This document shows, piece after piece, positions 1-7,680 of a stretch of 37,722 bases of DNA. The position numbers were made by a program, and so were the translations under genes. The notes beneath the pieces were generated by a model, which saw only the letters and a list, made by a program, of their open reading frames with translations, did not search any database and had not been told where the DNA came from. Each line of letters opens with the position of its first letter. The stretch's first letter is position 1. The DNA lies in the NCBI GenBank assembly GCA_964611275.1, contig CAZSZS010000109.1, positions 1 through 37,722 on the forward strand. Direction: 5' to 3'. This stretch comes from WJMT01 sp964611275 (lineage in GTDB: Bacteria > Acidobacteriota > Aminicenantia > Aminicenantales > Aminicenantaceae).

Positions 1-76
1 TGCTTCGCTTCGCTCGCAATGACAATTTTAATAATAAACGGTCGTCAGAGGATTGCGTCGCTTCGCTCGCAATGAC
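1..76. repeat. Two right-half copies of a dispersed palindromic repeat
   Basis: The motif 'cttcgctcgcaatgaca' occurs twice, at 8-24 and 60-76. The second copy is preceded by 'gaggattgcgtcg'. Both resemble the right arm of the fuller palindromic element at 28296-28388, which ends 'gttcgcaatgaca'. The pair lies just upstream of the sugar transferase and extends an upstream open frame artificially, so the real start of that gene is placed after it. The left edge of the window cuts the first copy, so an intact element may lie outside. Confidence 0.6.
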
Positions 77-136
77 AGCAGAAGCAAACGGAAACTCGCA
101 ATAGCAAAAGAGCAAAAAGACAAGGGTGAATGGATA

Positions 137-829
137 ATGGATAAACGGTTTTTGTTCTTAAAGAGGCCTTTTGATGCGGCTCTTTCAGCTTTCGGCATCC
201 TTCTGTCTTCTCCTCTGTGGCTCACTTTCGGGTCATTGATATGGCTTGGAGACCGAGGCCCTGTTTTTTACACGCAGGAAAGAGAAGGGAAGGGAGGCCG
301 TGTTTTCAAGGCCTATAAATTTCGCTCCATGATCAAGGAGGCTGAACAGGACGGCACTCCAGTCCAGGCGGAAAAAGATGATCCCAGAGTCACCTCGATC
401 GGGCGCCTGCTCAGAGCCACTGCTATGGATGAACTGCCGCAGCTTTACAATATTTTCAGAGGGGATATGAGTTTTGTGGGGCCCAGAGCCTTAAGGCCGG
501 CAGAAGTGGAGAGAGGAAGAGCAGGGTTGCCGCGTTCTCAACGAAAGGATGCTGATACAAAAGAAAATGAAGACAGTCTGAACAACAAGCACAACAGCCA
601 AATAGCAGTGGCAACGAAAGAGATTCCGGGATACAGGGAACGGTTGAAAGTAAGGCCCGGGCTCACAGGGCTCGCCCAGGTCTATCTTCCGGCAGATGCT
701 CCGAGGAAAGAAAAATTCAAGTATGATGTTTTTTATATAAAAAGGCAGAGTTTTTGGCTTGACCTCAAACTCATATTTCGGTCTTTCTGGATCTCATTCA
801 GGGGAAAATGGGAGGAAGAAGAGAAATAA
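137..829 (+). CDS. Bacterial sugar transferase (undecaprenyl-phosphate sugar-1-phosphate transferase)
   Basis: This is a monotopic phosphoglycosyl transferase that would load the first sugar-1-phosphate onto undecaprenyl phosphate at the inner membrane face, starting repeat-unit assembly. Of 230 aa, the N-terminus has the family pattern KRPFD, a hydrophobic membrane-dipping helix (about residues 10-35) with an SSP kink, then YKFRSM, DDPRVTSIGRLLR, the catalytic Asp-Glu in MDELPQL, SFVGPRALRP, and VRPGLTGLAQV near the C-terminus. The length fits the short PglC/WcaJ-C class without the N-terminal membrane domain. A hydrophilic insertion of roughly 36 residues separates GPRALRPAE from IPGYRERLKVRPG, where relatives are nearly contiguous. 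The start at 137 is chosen because family homology begins there and upstream codons run through repeat DNA. It opens the polysaccharide locus. The donor sugar cannot be inferred. Confidence 0.9.
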   Translation: MDKRFLFLKRPFDAALSAFGILLSSPLWLTFGSLIWLGDRGPVFYTQEREGKGGRVFKAYKFRSMIKEAEQDGTPVQAEKDDPRVTSIGRLLRATAMDELPQLYNIFRGDMSFVGPRALRPAEVERGRAGLPRSQRKDADTKENEDSLNNKHNSQIAVATKEIPGYRERLKVRPGLTGLAQVYLPADAPRKEKFKYDVFYIKRQSFWLDLKLIFRSFWISFRGKWEEEEK

Positions 830-843
830 GGCTCTTATTCAGT

Positions 844-871
844 TTGAATTTTGTTTTATTTTTTGTATAAT
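844..871 (+). promoter_or_regulatory. Candidate sigma-70 promoter before the flavoprotein gene
   Basis: TTGAAT (844-849) and a perfect TATAAT (866-871) are separated by 16 bp. Transcription would start near 878, only about 13 nt before the ATG at 891, and the presumed Shine-Dalgarno (agggga, 875-880) would sit at the very 5' end of the message. The match is good, but the very short leader lowers confidence. Confidence 0.4.
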
Positions 872-890
872 CCCAGGGGAATAAAGAACT

Positions 891-2060
891 ATGGATACTC
901 GAATGAATGATGTTATTGTGATCGGCGGAGGTCCGAGCGGATTGCACACTGCAGGGCTGTTGGCTGATTCTGGTCTGGATGTGAAGGTTTTTGAAAAGAA
1001 GGGCAGAATAGGTGAGGATATTCTGTGCACCGGAATCATCGGAAAGGAGGCCTTTGGCCGGTTCGGGCTCCAGGAGGATTCTATTTTGTCCGAACTTGCC
1101 TGTATGGATATGATCTCTCCCTTCGGAACCTCTCTTCATTATGACCACGGAAGGGTGTTCGCATGTGTTGTGGACAGAAGAAAATTCGACCTGAATCTGG
1201 CGCATAAAGCTCTGTCCTGCGGGGCAAGGATCTTTACCGGGACAAGAGTAGAGAATATCAAAACAGCTGAAGATCATATAGAAGTCTCCTCTTTTTCAGA
1301 GCGGAGGGGAAAGGCAAAACACAGGGCCAGAATAGCGGTCATAGCCACGGGCATAGAATACCGTCTTCATAAGAAAATAGGATTGGGATATCCCAAAAAT
1401 TTTCTAAACGGAGCTCAAATAGAACTTGATGGCATCGAAGACAAAGCTCCTTTTATAATGTTAGGAAAAAAGGTCGCTCCAGGCGCTTTCGCCTGGAATA
1501 TTCCTGTGAAGGAGAACAGGGTACGCTTGGGGCTTATTACGGAAAAAGATGCCGGTGTATACTTAAAAAATCTTGTTTCCCGTTTGTATCCTGACAAATT
1601 TCCCGGTATGGTTAAGGCTCGAGCCCGGAGCAAAGTCATAGCGCAGGGGCCTGTATCAAAAACATTTTCCCATCGAGTGGTAGCTGTCGGAGAGGCAGCC
1701 GCACAGGTCAAAACAACGACCGGCGGAGGGATTTATTACGGCCTTCTTTGTTCCCGGATCGCGGCAGAGACGATTTTACGGCGGTTTCCTACTGATTCCT
1801 TTGAGTCGTCCGACCTCTCAGAATATGAAAGAGCCTGGAAGAAAGCCATAAAAAGAGAGCTTCTGGTCGGATATTACGCAAGAAAGACCTGCGGCAGGCT
1901 GGGTGATAAAGAGGTTGAAAAGCTCTTTCAATTGGCCAAGTCAAATGGAGTGTTTCCTCTTATAAGGGATAGAGGTAAATTCGACTGGCAGGTCGATTTG
2001 ATTTTGGAGCTGGCAAAAAAAGCTCCCATTCCATCCTTAAAAACACTGATAAAAATATAG
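891..2060 (+). CDS. Geranylgeranyl reductase family FAD-dependent oxidoreductase
   Basis: A 389-aa flavoprotein of the GGR/FixC-like branch of the p-hydroxybenzoate hydroxylase fold. The N-terminus has the dinucleotide-binding VIGGGPSG with the ribose-binding acidic residue at the end of strand 2 (KVFEKK). A family-typical distal FAD motif reads VGEAAAQVKTTTGGGI (about residues 264-279), where relatives have GDAAG...P.TGGGI. These proteins reduce isoprenoid double bonds, for example in archaeal lipids, chlorophyll phytyl chains or quinones. The substrate here cannot be read from the sequence. ATG 891 is preceded by agggga at a spacing of 10; an internal ATG at 903 is an alternative. Its position inside a polysaccharide locus suggests, by inference only, reduction of a polyprenyl carrier or another membrane isoprenoid, but it may be an unrelated passenger with its own promoter. 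Confidence 0.8.
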   Translation: MDTRMNDVIVIGGGPSGLHTAGLLADSGLDVKVFEKKGRIGEDILCTGIIGKEAFGRFGLQEDSILSELACMDMISPFGTSLHYDHGRVFACVVDRRKFDLNLAHKALSCGARIFTGTRVENIKTAEDHIEVSSFSERRGKAKHRARIAVIATGIEYRLHKKIGLGYPKNFLNGAQIELDGIEDKAPFIMLGKKVAPGAFAWNIPVKENRVRLGLITEKDAGVYLKNLVSRLYPDKFPGMVKARARSKVIAQGPVSKTFSHRVVAVGEAAAQVKTTTGGGIYYGLLCSRIAAETILRRFPTDSFESSDLSEYERAWKKAIKRELLVGYYARKTCGRLGDKEVEKLFQLAKSNGVFPLIRDRGKFDWQVDLILELAKKAPIPSLKTLIKI

Positions 2061-2101
2061 AAGGCTTTGATTTTCATATGGGGTTACGCAGGGGAGATCG
2101 G

Positions 2102-2155
2102 TTTCAATAATTTCCTTAATATATTATAATATACACGCAATATACAGAATATAAT
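2102..2155 (+). promoter_or_regulatory. AT-rich leader with possible promoter for the export operon
   Basis: The 147-bp gap before the Wza-like gene is very AT rich and carries two TATAAT hexamers (2125-2130 and 2150-2155). Only the first has a weak -35 candidate (TTTCAA, 2102-2107) at 17 bp. A good Shine-Dalgarno, aaggag (2196-2201), precedes the ATG at 2208. A promoter for the export genes here is plausible but not strongly supported. Confidence 0.3.
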
Positions 2156-2207
2156 GAAATTAGAGAATTAATATATAAGAAAAGGTCCAATTTATAAGGA
2201 GTTTGGG

Positions 2208-3050
2208 ATGAAAAAATCATTGACTGCAGTTGTACTCATTTTTGTCTTTTCTTGTGCTTCCCTCCTGCTCGGACAGGAGGAGCGGTCTCTTGAATATAAG
2301 ATAGGCCCCCAGGATCTCCTGGAAATCGCTGTTTTTGGGCTGGATGAGATGAACAAAACAGTGAGGGTATCAGAGGATGGAAACATCACACTTCCCCTTT
2401 TGGGTGAGATAGCTGTGAAGGACCTCACAAAATCTCAATTAGAGCAGAAGTTAACCAGGCTTCTTGTGGAGAAATATCTTCAGGATCCGCAGGTCACGAT
2501 TTTCATCAGAGAATATCAGAGTAAACGGGTCTCTGTTTTGGGTGCCGTCTCACAACCTGGCCGGTATGAGCTTCTGGGGCGTCAGACGCTGCTGCATATG
2601 ATAGCTCAGGCCGGTGGCATGACGAATGAGGCCGGAGGCGAAATCATAGTAGTCCGTGAAAAAGAGGACGGGACAAGCAAGTCTTTAAGGATATCCATAG
2701 ATGATTTGATCTTAAAGGGAGATTCCAGCTTGAATATCCCTTTGGAACCGGGAGATATTGTGAATATACCGATCGATATGGTCGTTCATATTTATGTATT
2801 CGGACAGGTAAATTCTCCCGGAGCTATTGAGGTCAAAAAGTCGAATCTGCCTACCCTCATACAAGCTATTGCCCAGGCAGGAGGTTTTTCAGATCGCGCG
2901 GCCAAGGGAAGAGTTGTCATTAAACGGAAAAATGAGGAAGGAGCTGAGGAGGAGATCAAAGTGAATGTTAAGGCTGTGATGAGAGGAACAAAAGAGGATA
3001 TCCAGTTAAAAGAAAATGATATCGTGTTTGTACCGGAGACCATATTCTGA
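2208..3050 (+). CDS. Polysaccharide biosynthesis/export protein (Wza-like, Poly_export + SLBB)
   Basis: A 280-aa exported protein related to the Wza/KpsD/GumB outer-membrane polysaccharide exporters. Residues 1-23 form a signal peptide (KK followed by a hydrophobic stretch, likely cleavage after LLG). C16 lies in VFSC, a poor lipobox, so lipidation is uncertain. The Poly_export domain begins YKIGPQDLLEIAVFG, continues with DGNITLPLLGEIAV, and ends around residue 105. Two SLBB-type units follow, beginning VSVLGAVSQPGRYEL and IYVFGQVNSPGAIEV, each followed by an AQAGG motif. It would form the periplasmic/outer-membrane channel that docks with the Wzc-like kinase encoded next. The canonical C-terminal amphipathic helix of Wza is not evident; the protein ends in VFVPETIF, as in the shorter GumB-type proteins. 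Confidence 0.92.
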   Translation: MKKSLTAVVLIFVFSCASLLLGQEERSLEYKIGPQDLLEIAVFGLDEMNKTVRVSEDGNITLPLLGEIAVKDLTKSQLEQKLTRLLVEKYLQDPQVTIFIREYQSKRVSVLGAVSQPGRYELLGRQTLLHMIAQAGGMTNEAGGEIIVVREKEDGTSKSLRISIDDLILKGDSSLNIPLEPGDIVNIPIDMVVHIYVFGQVNSPGAIEVKKSNLPTLIQAIAQAGGFSDRAAKGRVVIKRKNEEGAEEEIKVNVKAVMRGTKEDIQLKENDIVFVPETIF

Positions 3051-3061
3051 AAACATTTGTC

Positions 3062-3096
3062 ATTACCGCACTCCCTAAAAGTCGACTGTAATGATG
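3062..3096. repeat. Probable decayed copy of the dispersed repeat
   Basis: The stretch beginning 'attaccgcactccct' and ending 'aatgatga' aligns without gaps to the right arm of the element at 28296-28388 ('attgccgtactccct...aatgaca'). By eye about 24 of 34 positions match, and many of the differences are transitions. It fills most of the gap between the Wza-like and Wzc-like genes. This is suggestive, not proven. Confidence 0.35.
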
Positions 3097-3119
3097 AACA
3101 TTTAACAGGGTGAAAAAAA

Positions 3120-5390
3120 ATGGAAAATACACATAAAGAAAACAAAAAAGAGATAGACCTTTTTGATATATGGCGCATTGCCCTTAAGAGAAAGTGGATC
3201 ATTGTATCGGCTGTTTTGATCGTATTGATCATAACGGCTATCCATCTGTTCACGCGGGTGCCCTTATACAAAGCGACCGCGACCATTATTATTGAAAATC
3301 CGAGCTCGAATATGCTTGATATCAATGAAGCCTATCCTTCCTCCCCTTATTATCAATATGATTTTACAGGCACCTATTTCAATACTCAGTTGAGGCTTTT
3401 GACCAGCCGTTCCATGGCTGAGAGGGTAGCGAGAAGGATGAGCCTTTCCGACCGCCCTGAACTTCAGGCGGTTCAGGAACACAGAAAGAATATTTTTCAG
3501 ACCTTTAAAGATTTTGTCACATTAAAATGGCTGTTCAAGAAAAAACCTGCCGAAGAAGAGACGGATTCTGAGAGTGTCTTTGAACAGAATCCAAACGAGG
3601 TGTATGCGTTTACTGTTTTAGGGGGTCTTTCCGTATCCCCCATTGAAGAAACCCGGCTGGTTGCAGTCGGCTACAGTTCTCCGCACCCTCAATTGGCTGC
3701 TGATGTGGTGAACACTGTGGTGGAGGAGTTTATCAATTATTCCGTAGAAATGCGTTATGAAGCCACACAGCAGGCGTCTGAATTTCTGAACGAGCAGATA
3801 GCGTCATTGAGGTCAGAACTATCAGCAAAGGAAAGAGAGATCCAGCGTTATGGAGAAGAGAAGGAGCTTCTTTATTTAAACGACAGAGAAAGTTCGGTCG
3901 TATCGAAATTCGGTGATTTGAACTCAGCTCTGACCCAGGCTCAGATAGAGAGGATAAAAACTGAATCTTTATATCTGGAGCTCAGGGGTTTGGAGGTGGA
4001 TTCTCTGCCTCAGTATATCAATAATCCTGTAATACAGAACCTCAAGACCGAATACAACCAGATGCTGAATTCTTATCAGGAAAAGCTCAAGACATTTAAA
4101 CCCAGTTATCCTGAGATGGTCAGTTTGAGTGCAAAAATTGATTCAATGAGGAATCAACTCATAGATGAAATACAAAAAGCAGTCAAGGCAGCCGAGTCAG
4201 ATTACAGAGCAGCTCTAAAAGAAGAGAACAAGCTGCAGGGACTTCTGAATGAACAGAGAAAAGATGTGATCCAGATGAACAACAATGCCATTCTTTATAA
4301 CAGTTTAAGGATTGAGATCGAAAACAAGAGAAATCTGCTGAATTCCCTTCTTGCGAGGCAGAACGAGACTCTTGTTTCGGCCCGTTTAAAAGGGCTGAAG
4401 TCTTCGAACATAAAGATCATTGATACAGCTCTTGTGCCCGGTGCTCCCTATTATCCCAATAAAAGCCGTTCTTTGATGCTCGCGCTTTTATTGGGTCTTT
4501 TTATGGGTGCGGGCATGGCTTTTCTCATCGATTATGTTGACAGCACCATTAAGGAACCTGAAGAAGCCGAAAGGCTTGTTGAGCTGCCGTCTCTGGGGGT
4601 TATTCCCTTTGTCTCAAAAGACGGGATGAAGAGAGGGAATGCCTATACATCTTATACATACGGGACAGAGGAACAGAAGGAGCCTCTGAAGATAGAATAT
4701 TTTGAAATGATCAATCATATTTACCCGAAGCTTTCGGTATCTGAAAATTACCGAACGCTCAGGACTTCCATCCTTTTTTCCCATGCAGGGAGTGTTCCTC
4801 AAGTCATTTGTTATACCAGTGCTTTTCCGCAGGAGGGAAAGACGGCCACTCTGGTGAATACCGCGGTCTCATTTGCCCAGTTAAATAAAAAAGTCCTGAT
4901 GATCGATGCTGACATGCGGAAGCCAAGGCTGCATAAAGTGTTTGATCTCAGTATCACAAACGGATTGAGCAGTTATTTGACCGGAAAGATTGATCTTGAT
5001 CAAGTGGTCAAAGAGACAAAATTAGAAAATATGTTTGTTATTACCAGCGGGCCTCATCCTCCTAATCCGGTTGAACTCATAGACACACCGAAGATGAAGG
5101 AATTGCTCGATGCTGTCAGAGGGCGTTTTGATTTTATTTTCATTGATACTCCACCTGTTCTTGCTGTTGTGGATTCAGCTATTGTCTCATCCATTGCCGA
5201 TGGAACGGTTTTTATCGTTAAAATCGGCAAGACGACCCGAAAAGCCTATATAAACAGCATCAAAGCTCTTGATAAAGTAAAGGCCAATATTATCGGAGTC
5301 GTTTACAATGAGATGAAGGTAAAAGGAAGAGGCTATTATTCTGCGGAACAACACGGTTATCTTGGTACTTATTATGAAGAGAAACGGTAA
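3120..5390 (+). CDS. Wzz-domain polysaccharide co-polymerase fused to BY-kinase (Wzc/GumC type)
   Basis: A 756-aa inner-membrane protein that would control chain length and export and autophosphorylate on tyrosine. Order: cytoplasmic N-terminus, TM1 (about 26-45), Wzz domain, a long periplasmic coiled-coil region (about 215-415), the proline-rich pre-TM segment PGAPYYPNKS, TM2 (about 450-470), then a cytosolic kinase. The kinase has Walker A SAFPQEGKT (567-575), Walker A' LMIDADMR (593-600) and Walker B FIFIDTPP (D676). The C-terminus carries the tyrosine cluster typical of BY-kinase autophosphorylation sites (GRGYYSAEQHGYLGTYYEEKR, spread over the last ~21 residues). All kinase motifs look intact. 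It is followed with zero spacing by its likely cognate phosphatase, as in Firmicute and many Gram-negative loci. ATG 3120 has agggtg upstream. Confidence 0.94.
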   Translation: MENTHKENKKEIDLFDIWRIALKRKWIIVSAVLIVLIITAIHLFTRVPLYKATATIIIENPSSNMLDINEAYPSSPYYQYDFTGTYFNTQLRLLTSRSMAERVARRMSLSDRPELQAVQEHRKNIFQTFKDFVTLKWLFKKKPAEEETDSESVFEQNPNEVYAFTVLGGLSVSPIEETRLVAVGYSSPHPQLAADVVNTVVEEFINYSVEMRYEATQQASEFLNEQIASLRSELSAKEREIQRYGEEKELLYLNDRESSVVSKFGDLNSALTQAQIERIKTESLYLELRGLEVDSLPQYINNPVIQNLKTEYNQMLNSYQEKLKTFKPSYPEMVSLSAKIDSMRNQLIDEIQKAVKAAESDYRAALKEENKLQGLLNEQRKDVIQMNNNAILYNSLRIEIENKRNLLNSLLARQNETLVSARLKGLKSSNIKIIDTALVPGAPYYPNKSRSLMLALLLGLFMGAGMAFLIDYVDSTIKEPEEAERLVELPSLGVIPFVSKDGMKRGNAYTSYTYGTEEQKEPLKIEYFEMINHIYPKLSVSENYRTLRTSILFSHAGSVPQVICYTSAFPQEGKTATLVNTAVSFAQLNKKVLMIDADMRKPRLHKVFDLSITNGLSSYLTGKIDLDQVVKETKLENMFVITSGPHPPNPVELIDTPKMKELLDAVRGRFDFIFIDTPPVLAVVDSAIVSSIADGTVFIVKIGKTTRKAYINSIKALDKVKANIIGVVYNEMKVKGRGYYSAEQHGYLGTYYEEKR

Positions 5391-6194
5391 ATGATAGACA
5401 TCCATTCCCACATACTTCCCGGAGTTGATGACGGAGCCAAAGACATGGCAACAGCTCTGGAAATGGCCCGAATGGCAGTGGATGACGGGATTAACAAGAT
5501 GATCGCCACTCCACATCTTTTCAGGGGGAGTGATTCTGCTTCCGGATTTGAGGAGATAGAAAAAGCCAGGAAAGGATTTGTGGAGGTGCTCAGAGATAAT
5601 GATATTCCCCTTGAAGTATTCCCGGGAGCAGAAGTACATATTTCCCATCATCTTATTGATGAGATCAAGAATCATCGCCGCTTTCTGGTGCTGAACCAGA
5701 GCCGCTATATGTTTATTGAATTTCCCTCGGAGCATGTTTTCTCAGGTGTGAAAGATCTGATTTTTGAACTCATGACCGAAGACATCATTCCTGTCATAGC
5801 TCATCCTGAGAGAAATTCTGTTTTCAGGCGCAACCCGAACTTTCTTTATGAACTCCTGCAAATGGGGGTTCTCTCACAGGTGAACCAGGGGAGTTTTAAC
5901 GGCGTATACGGAACACATGTCCAGGAAGCCGTGTTCCGGTTTATTGAGCTCGGATACGCTCATTTTCTGGCTACTGACTGCCATAACACCTGGGTCATAC
6001 CACCCCGACTTTCAGAAGCTGTGCACAAAGCCGCAGAGGTCATAGGAGAGGAAAATGCCAGAAAACTGGTTGAGGACAATCCCCTGTGTGTGGTTGAAAA
6101 CAAAGAGATCTCCTACATTCCGGAACCTAAAAAAGCGGAAGCAAAGAGAAAAACATTCAAAATAAAGATTCCTTCCTTTATGAAAAAGAAATAA
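5391..6194 (+). CDS. PHP-family protein-tyrosine phosphatase (CpsB/YwqE type)
   Basis: A 267-aa metal-dependent phosphatase predicted to dephosphorylate the tyrosine cluster of the adjacent BY-kinase, so cycling the export machine. All PHP metal-site motifs are visible in order: DIHSHILPGVDDGA (residues 3-16), ATPHLFRG, GAEVH, VIAHPERN and ATDCHN. A basic tail (KAEAKRKTFKIKIPSFMKKK) extends beyond the usual CpsB end and could be membrane-associating, which is inference. The ATG follows the kinase stop directly and its own stop shares one base with the next ATG (taATG), indicating translational coupling. CpsB/YwqE activity on BY-kinase phosphotyrosine is established for Streptococcus and Bacillus homologues. 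Confidence 0.92.
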   Translation: MIDIHSHILPGVDDGAKDMATALEMARMAVDDGINKMIATPHLFRGSDSASGFEEIEKARKGFVEVLRDNDIPLEVFPGAEVHISHHLIDEIKNHRRFLVLNQSRYMFIEFPSEHVFSGVKDLIFELMTEDIIPVIAHPERNSVFRRNPNFLYELLQMGVLSQVNQGSFNGVYGTHVQEAVFRFIELGYAHFLATDCHNTWVIPPRLSEAVHKAAEVIGEENARKLVEDNPLCVVENKEISYIPEPKKAEAKRKTFKIKIPSFMKKK

Positions 6195-7678
6195 TGATCA
6201 AATTTATACCAGCAGCAAGCAATGCCTGGTCCAGGCCGCATCTTTTGAAAAAGAAGAAAAAGGACTATGGTTTTCCGGGCACGAAAAAAGACTTTATCTG
6301 TTCTAAAATAATCGAATACGGGATTCTTGCCGTACTCATATTTTCTCCTCTTCCCGCAGCATCCGTATACGAGTGGAGCATTCTTGTCCTGGAGATAGCG
6401 GTTTTTACATTGCTGGGCGTCTATATTCTGATGAAGCACCGGCCGTTCCTGCCTCTTGGACAGGAAAGCGTTATGAAGAAATTGAGGTTTCTTTTTGGCG
6501 GTTTTTTCGTGTATTTGATTTTCCAGATGCTTCCTTTGCCCGTGTTTTTCGTTAAGATAATAAGCCCCGGAACCTATCATTTCAGAGAGCAGTTTTCCCT
6601 AGGCGTTCAAGAAGCGAAATTCATGACTCTTTCCATATCTCCTTTTCATACCTTTCAGCAGGGAATGGAGATTTTTACCTATGTGATTCTGGGATTTCTG
6701 GTCATCAAAACCATTACGGAACGGGAACAGATCAGACGGATCGTCACTGTGCTTTTGGCCATGGGTCTTTTTGAGGCGTTTTACGGGCTCTTTGAGCTGT
6801 ATAGAGATAATCCCAGGATTCTTTTTTATAAAAAGGAAATAAATCTCCATGCGGTGACCGGAACCTTTGTCAACCAGAATCATCTTACGGGTTACCTGGA
6901 GATGATCATTCCTGTTGTCATAGGACTGGTCATAGCCAAAATGGATATTTTTTTAAGAGCCAGAGCCAGGCTGAAAGATAAAATGGCTGTGATCGGGGAA
7001 AAAGGATTTGCCTTGAATTTCGTACTGGGTGGCTTTGTGATTTTGATGACCGTAGGGCTTGTCTTGTCGCGCTCCCGGTCCGCTGTTTTTTCTATTGTCG
7101 TGATGTTTCTTATGTTTTCTTATTTATCTGTGTTTTATTTCCGCGGAGGCGGAACATCGCAATCAGGCTTGAGGAAGTTTATCCAGATATTTTTTGTCTT
7201 TATCATTATTTTTGCTGCTTATGCGGGTATCGATGCCACTCTGGAGAGATTTTCAAAAGAAGGTCTGCCCGGAGGACAGAGACCTCAGTACTGGGCGCAT
7301 ACATTTGAGATGGCAAAGGATTATCCTGTGTTCGGAACGGGTTTGGGAACATTCGCTTTGGTTTATCCTGCTTATGAAGATATCGGTCTGTATGGATTTT
7401 TAAGGCATGCTCATAATGATTATCTGGAATATTTTTCCGAACTCGGAGTGATCGGATTCGCTTTTTTGGCCGGAGGAGTGGTTTTAATGGTACTGCTGTC
7501 TTTTGCCCGCTGGAGGAAAAAGAGGGATCCCTGGGTAAAGGGTGTGGGCATGGGCTGTTTTGTTTCATTAGCTGTTATAGCCGTGCACAGCTTTACTGAT
7601 TTTAATCTGCACATTCCGGCTAATATGATTTTGTTCACAATGATCGTGACGCTGTGTTGGGTGCTCAATAGAAGATAA
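6194..7678 (+). CDS. O-antigen ligase/polymerase (Wzy_C-type) membrane protein
   Basis: A 494-aa polytopic membrane protein with about ten to twelve hydrophobic segments. A large periplasmic loop late in the sequence carries the family signature: PVFGTGLGTFALVYPAY and RHAHNDYLEYFSELGVIG (about residues 385-425), followed by more membrane spans. A further family-like segment, GTFVNQNHLTGYLEM, occurs near residues 223-237. Proteins of this superfamily either ligate finished glycan to an acceptor or polymerise repeat units. In a locus with Wza, Wzc and CpsB partners and no separate polymerase, a Wzy-like polymerase is the more natural role, but sequence alone does not separate the two. A basic N-terminal extension of about 40 residues precedes TM1. 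Confidence 0.85.
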   Translation: MIKFIPAASNAWSRPHLLKKKKKDYGFPGTKKDFICSKIIEYGILAVLIFSPLPAASVYEWSILVLEIAVFTLLGVYILMKHRPFLPLGQESVMKKLRFLFGGFFVYLIFQMLPLPVFFVKIISPGTYHFREQFSLGVQEAKFMTLSISPFHTFQQGMEIFTYVILGFLVIKTITEREQIRRIVTVLLAMGLFEAFYGLFELYRDNPRILFYKKEINLHAVTGTFVNQNHLTGYLEMIIPVVIGLVIAKMDIFLRARARLKDKMAVIGEKGFALNFVLGGFVILMTVGLVLSRSRSAVFSIVVMFLMFSYLSVFYFRGGGTSQSGLRKFIQIFFVFIIIFAAYAGIDATLERFSKEGLPGGQRPQYWAHTFEMAKDYPVFGTGLGTFALVYPAYEDIGLYGFLRHAHNDYLEYFSELGVIGFAFLAGGVVLMVLLSFARWRKKRDPWVKGVGMGCFVSLAVIAVHSFTDFNLHIPANMILFTMIVTLCWVLNRR

Positions 7679-7680
7679 AA

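Noticed and set aside
798..1277. A 159-codon open frame on the minus strand
   Set aside because: It is antisense to the start of the flavoprotein gene, including its FAD motif, and its composition is not protein-like.
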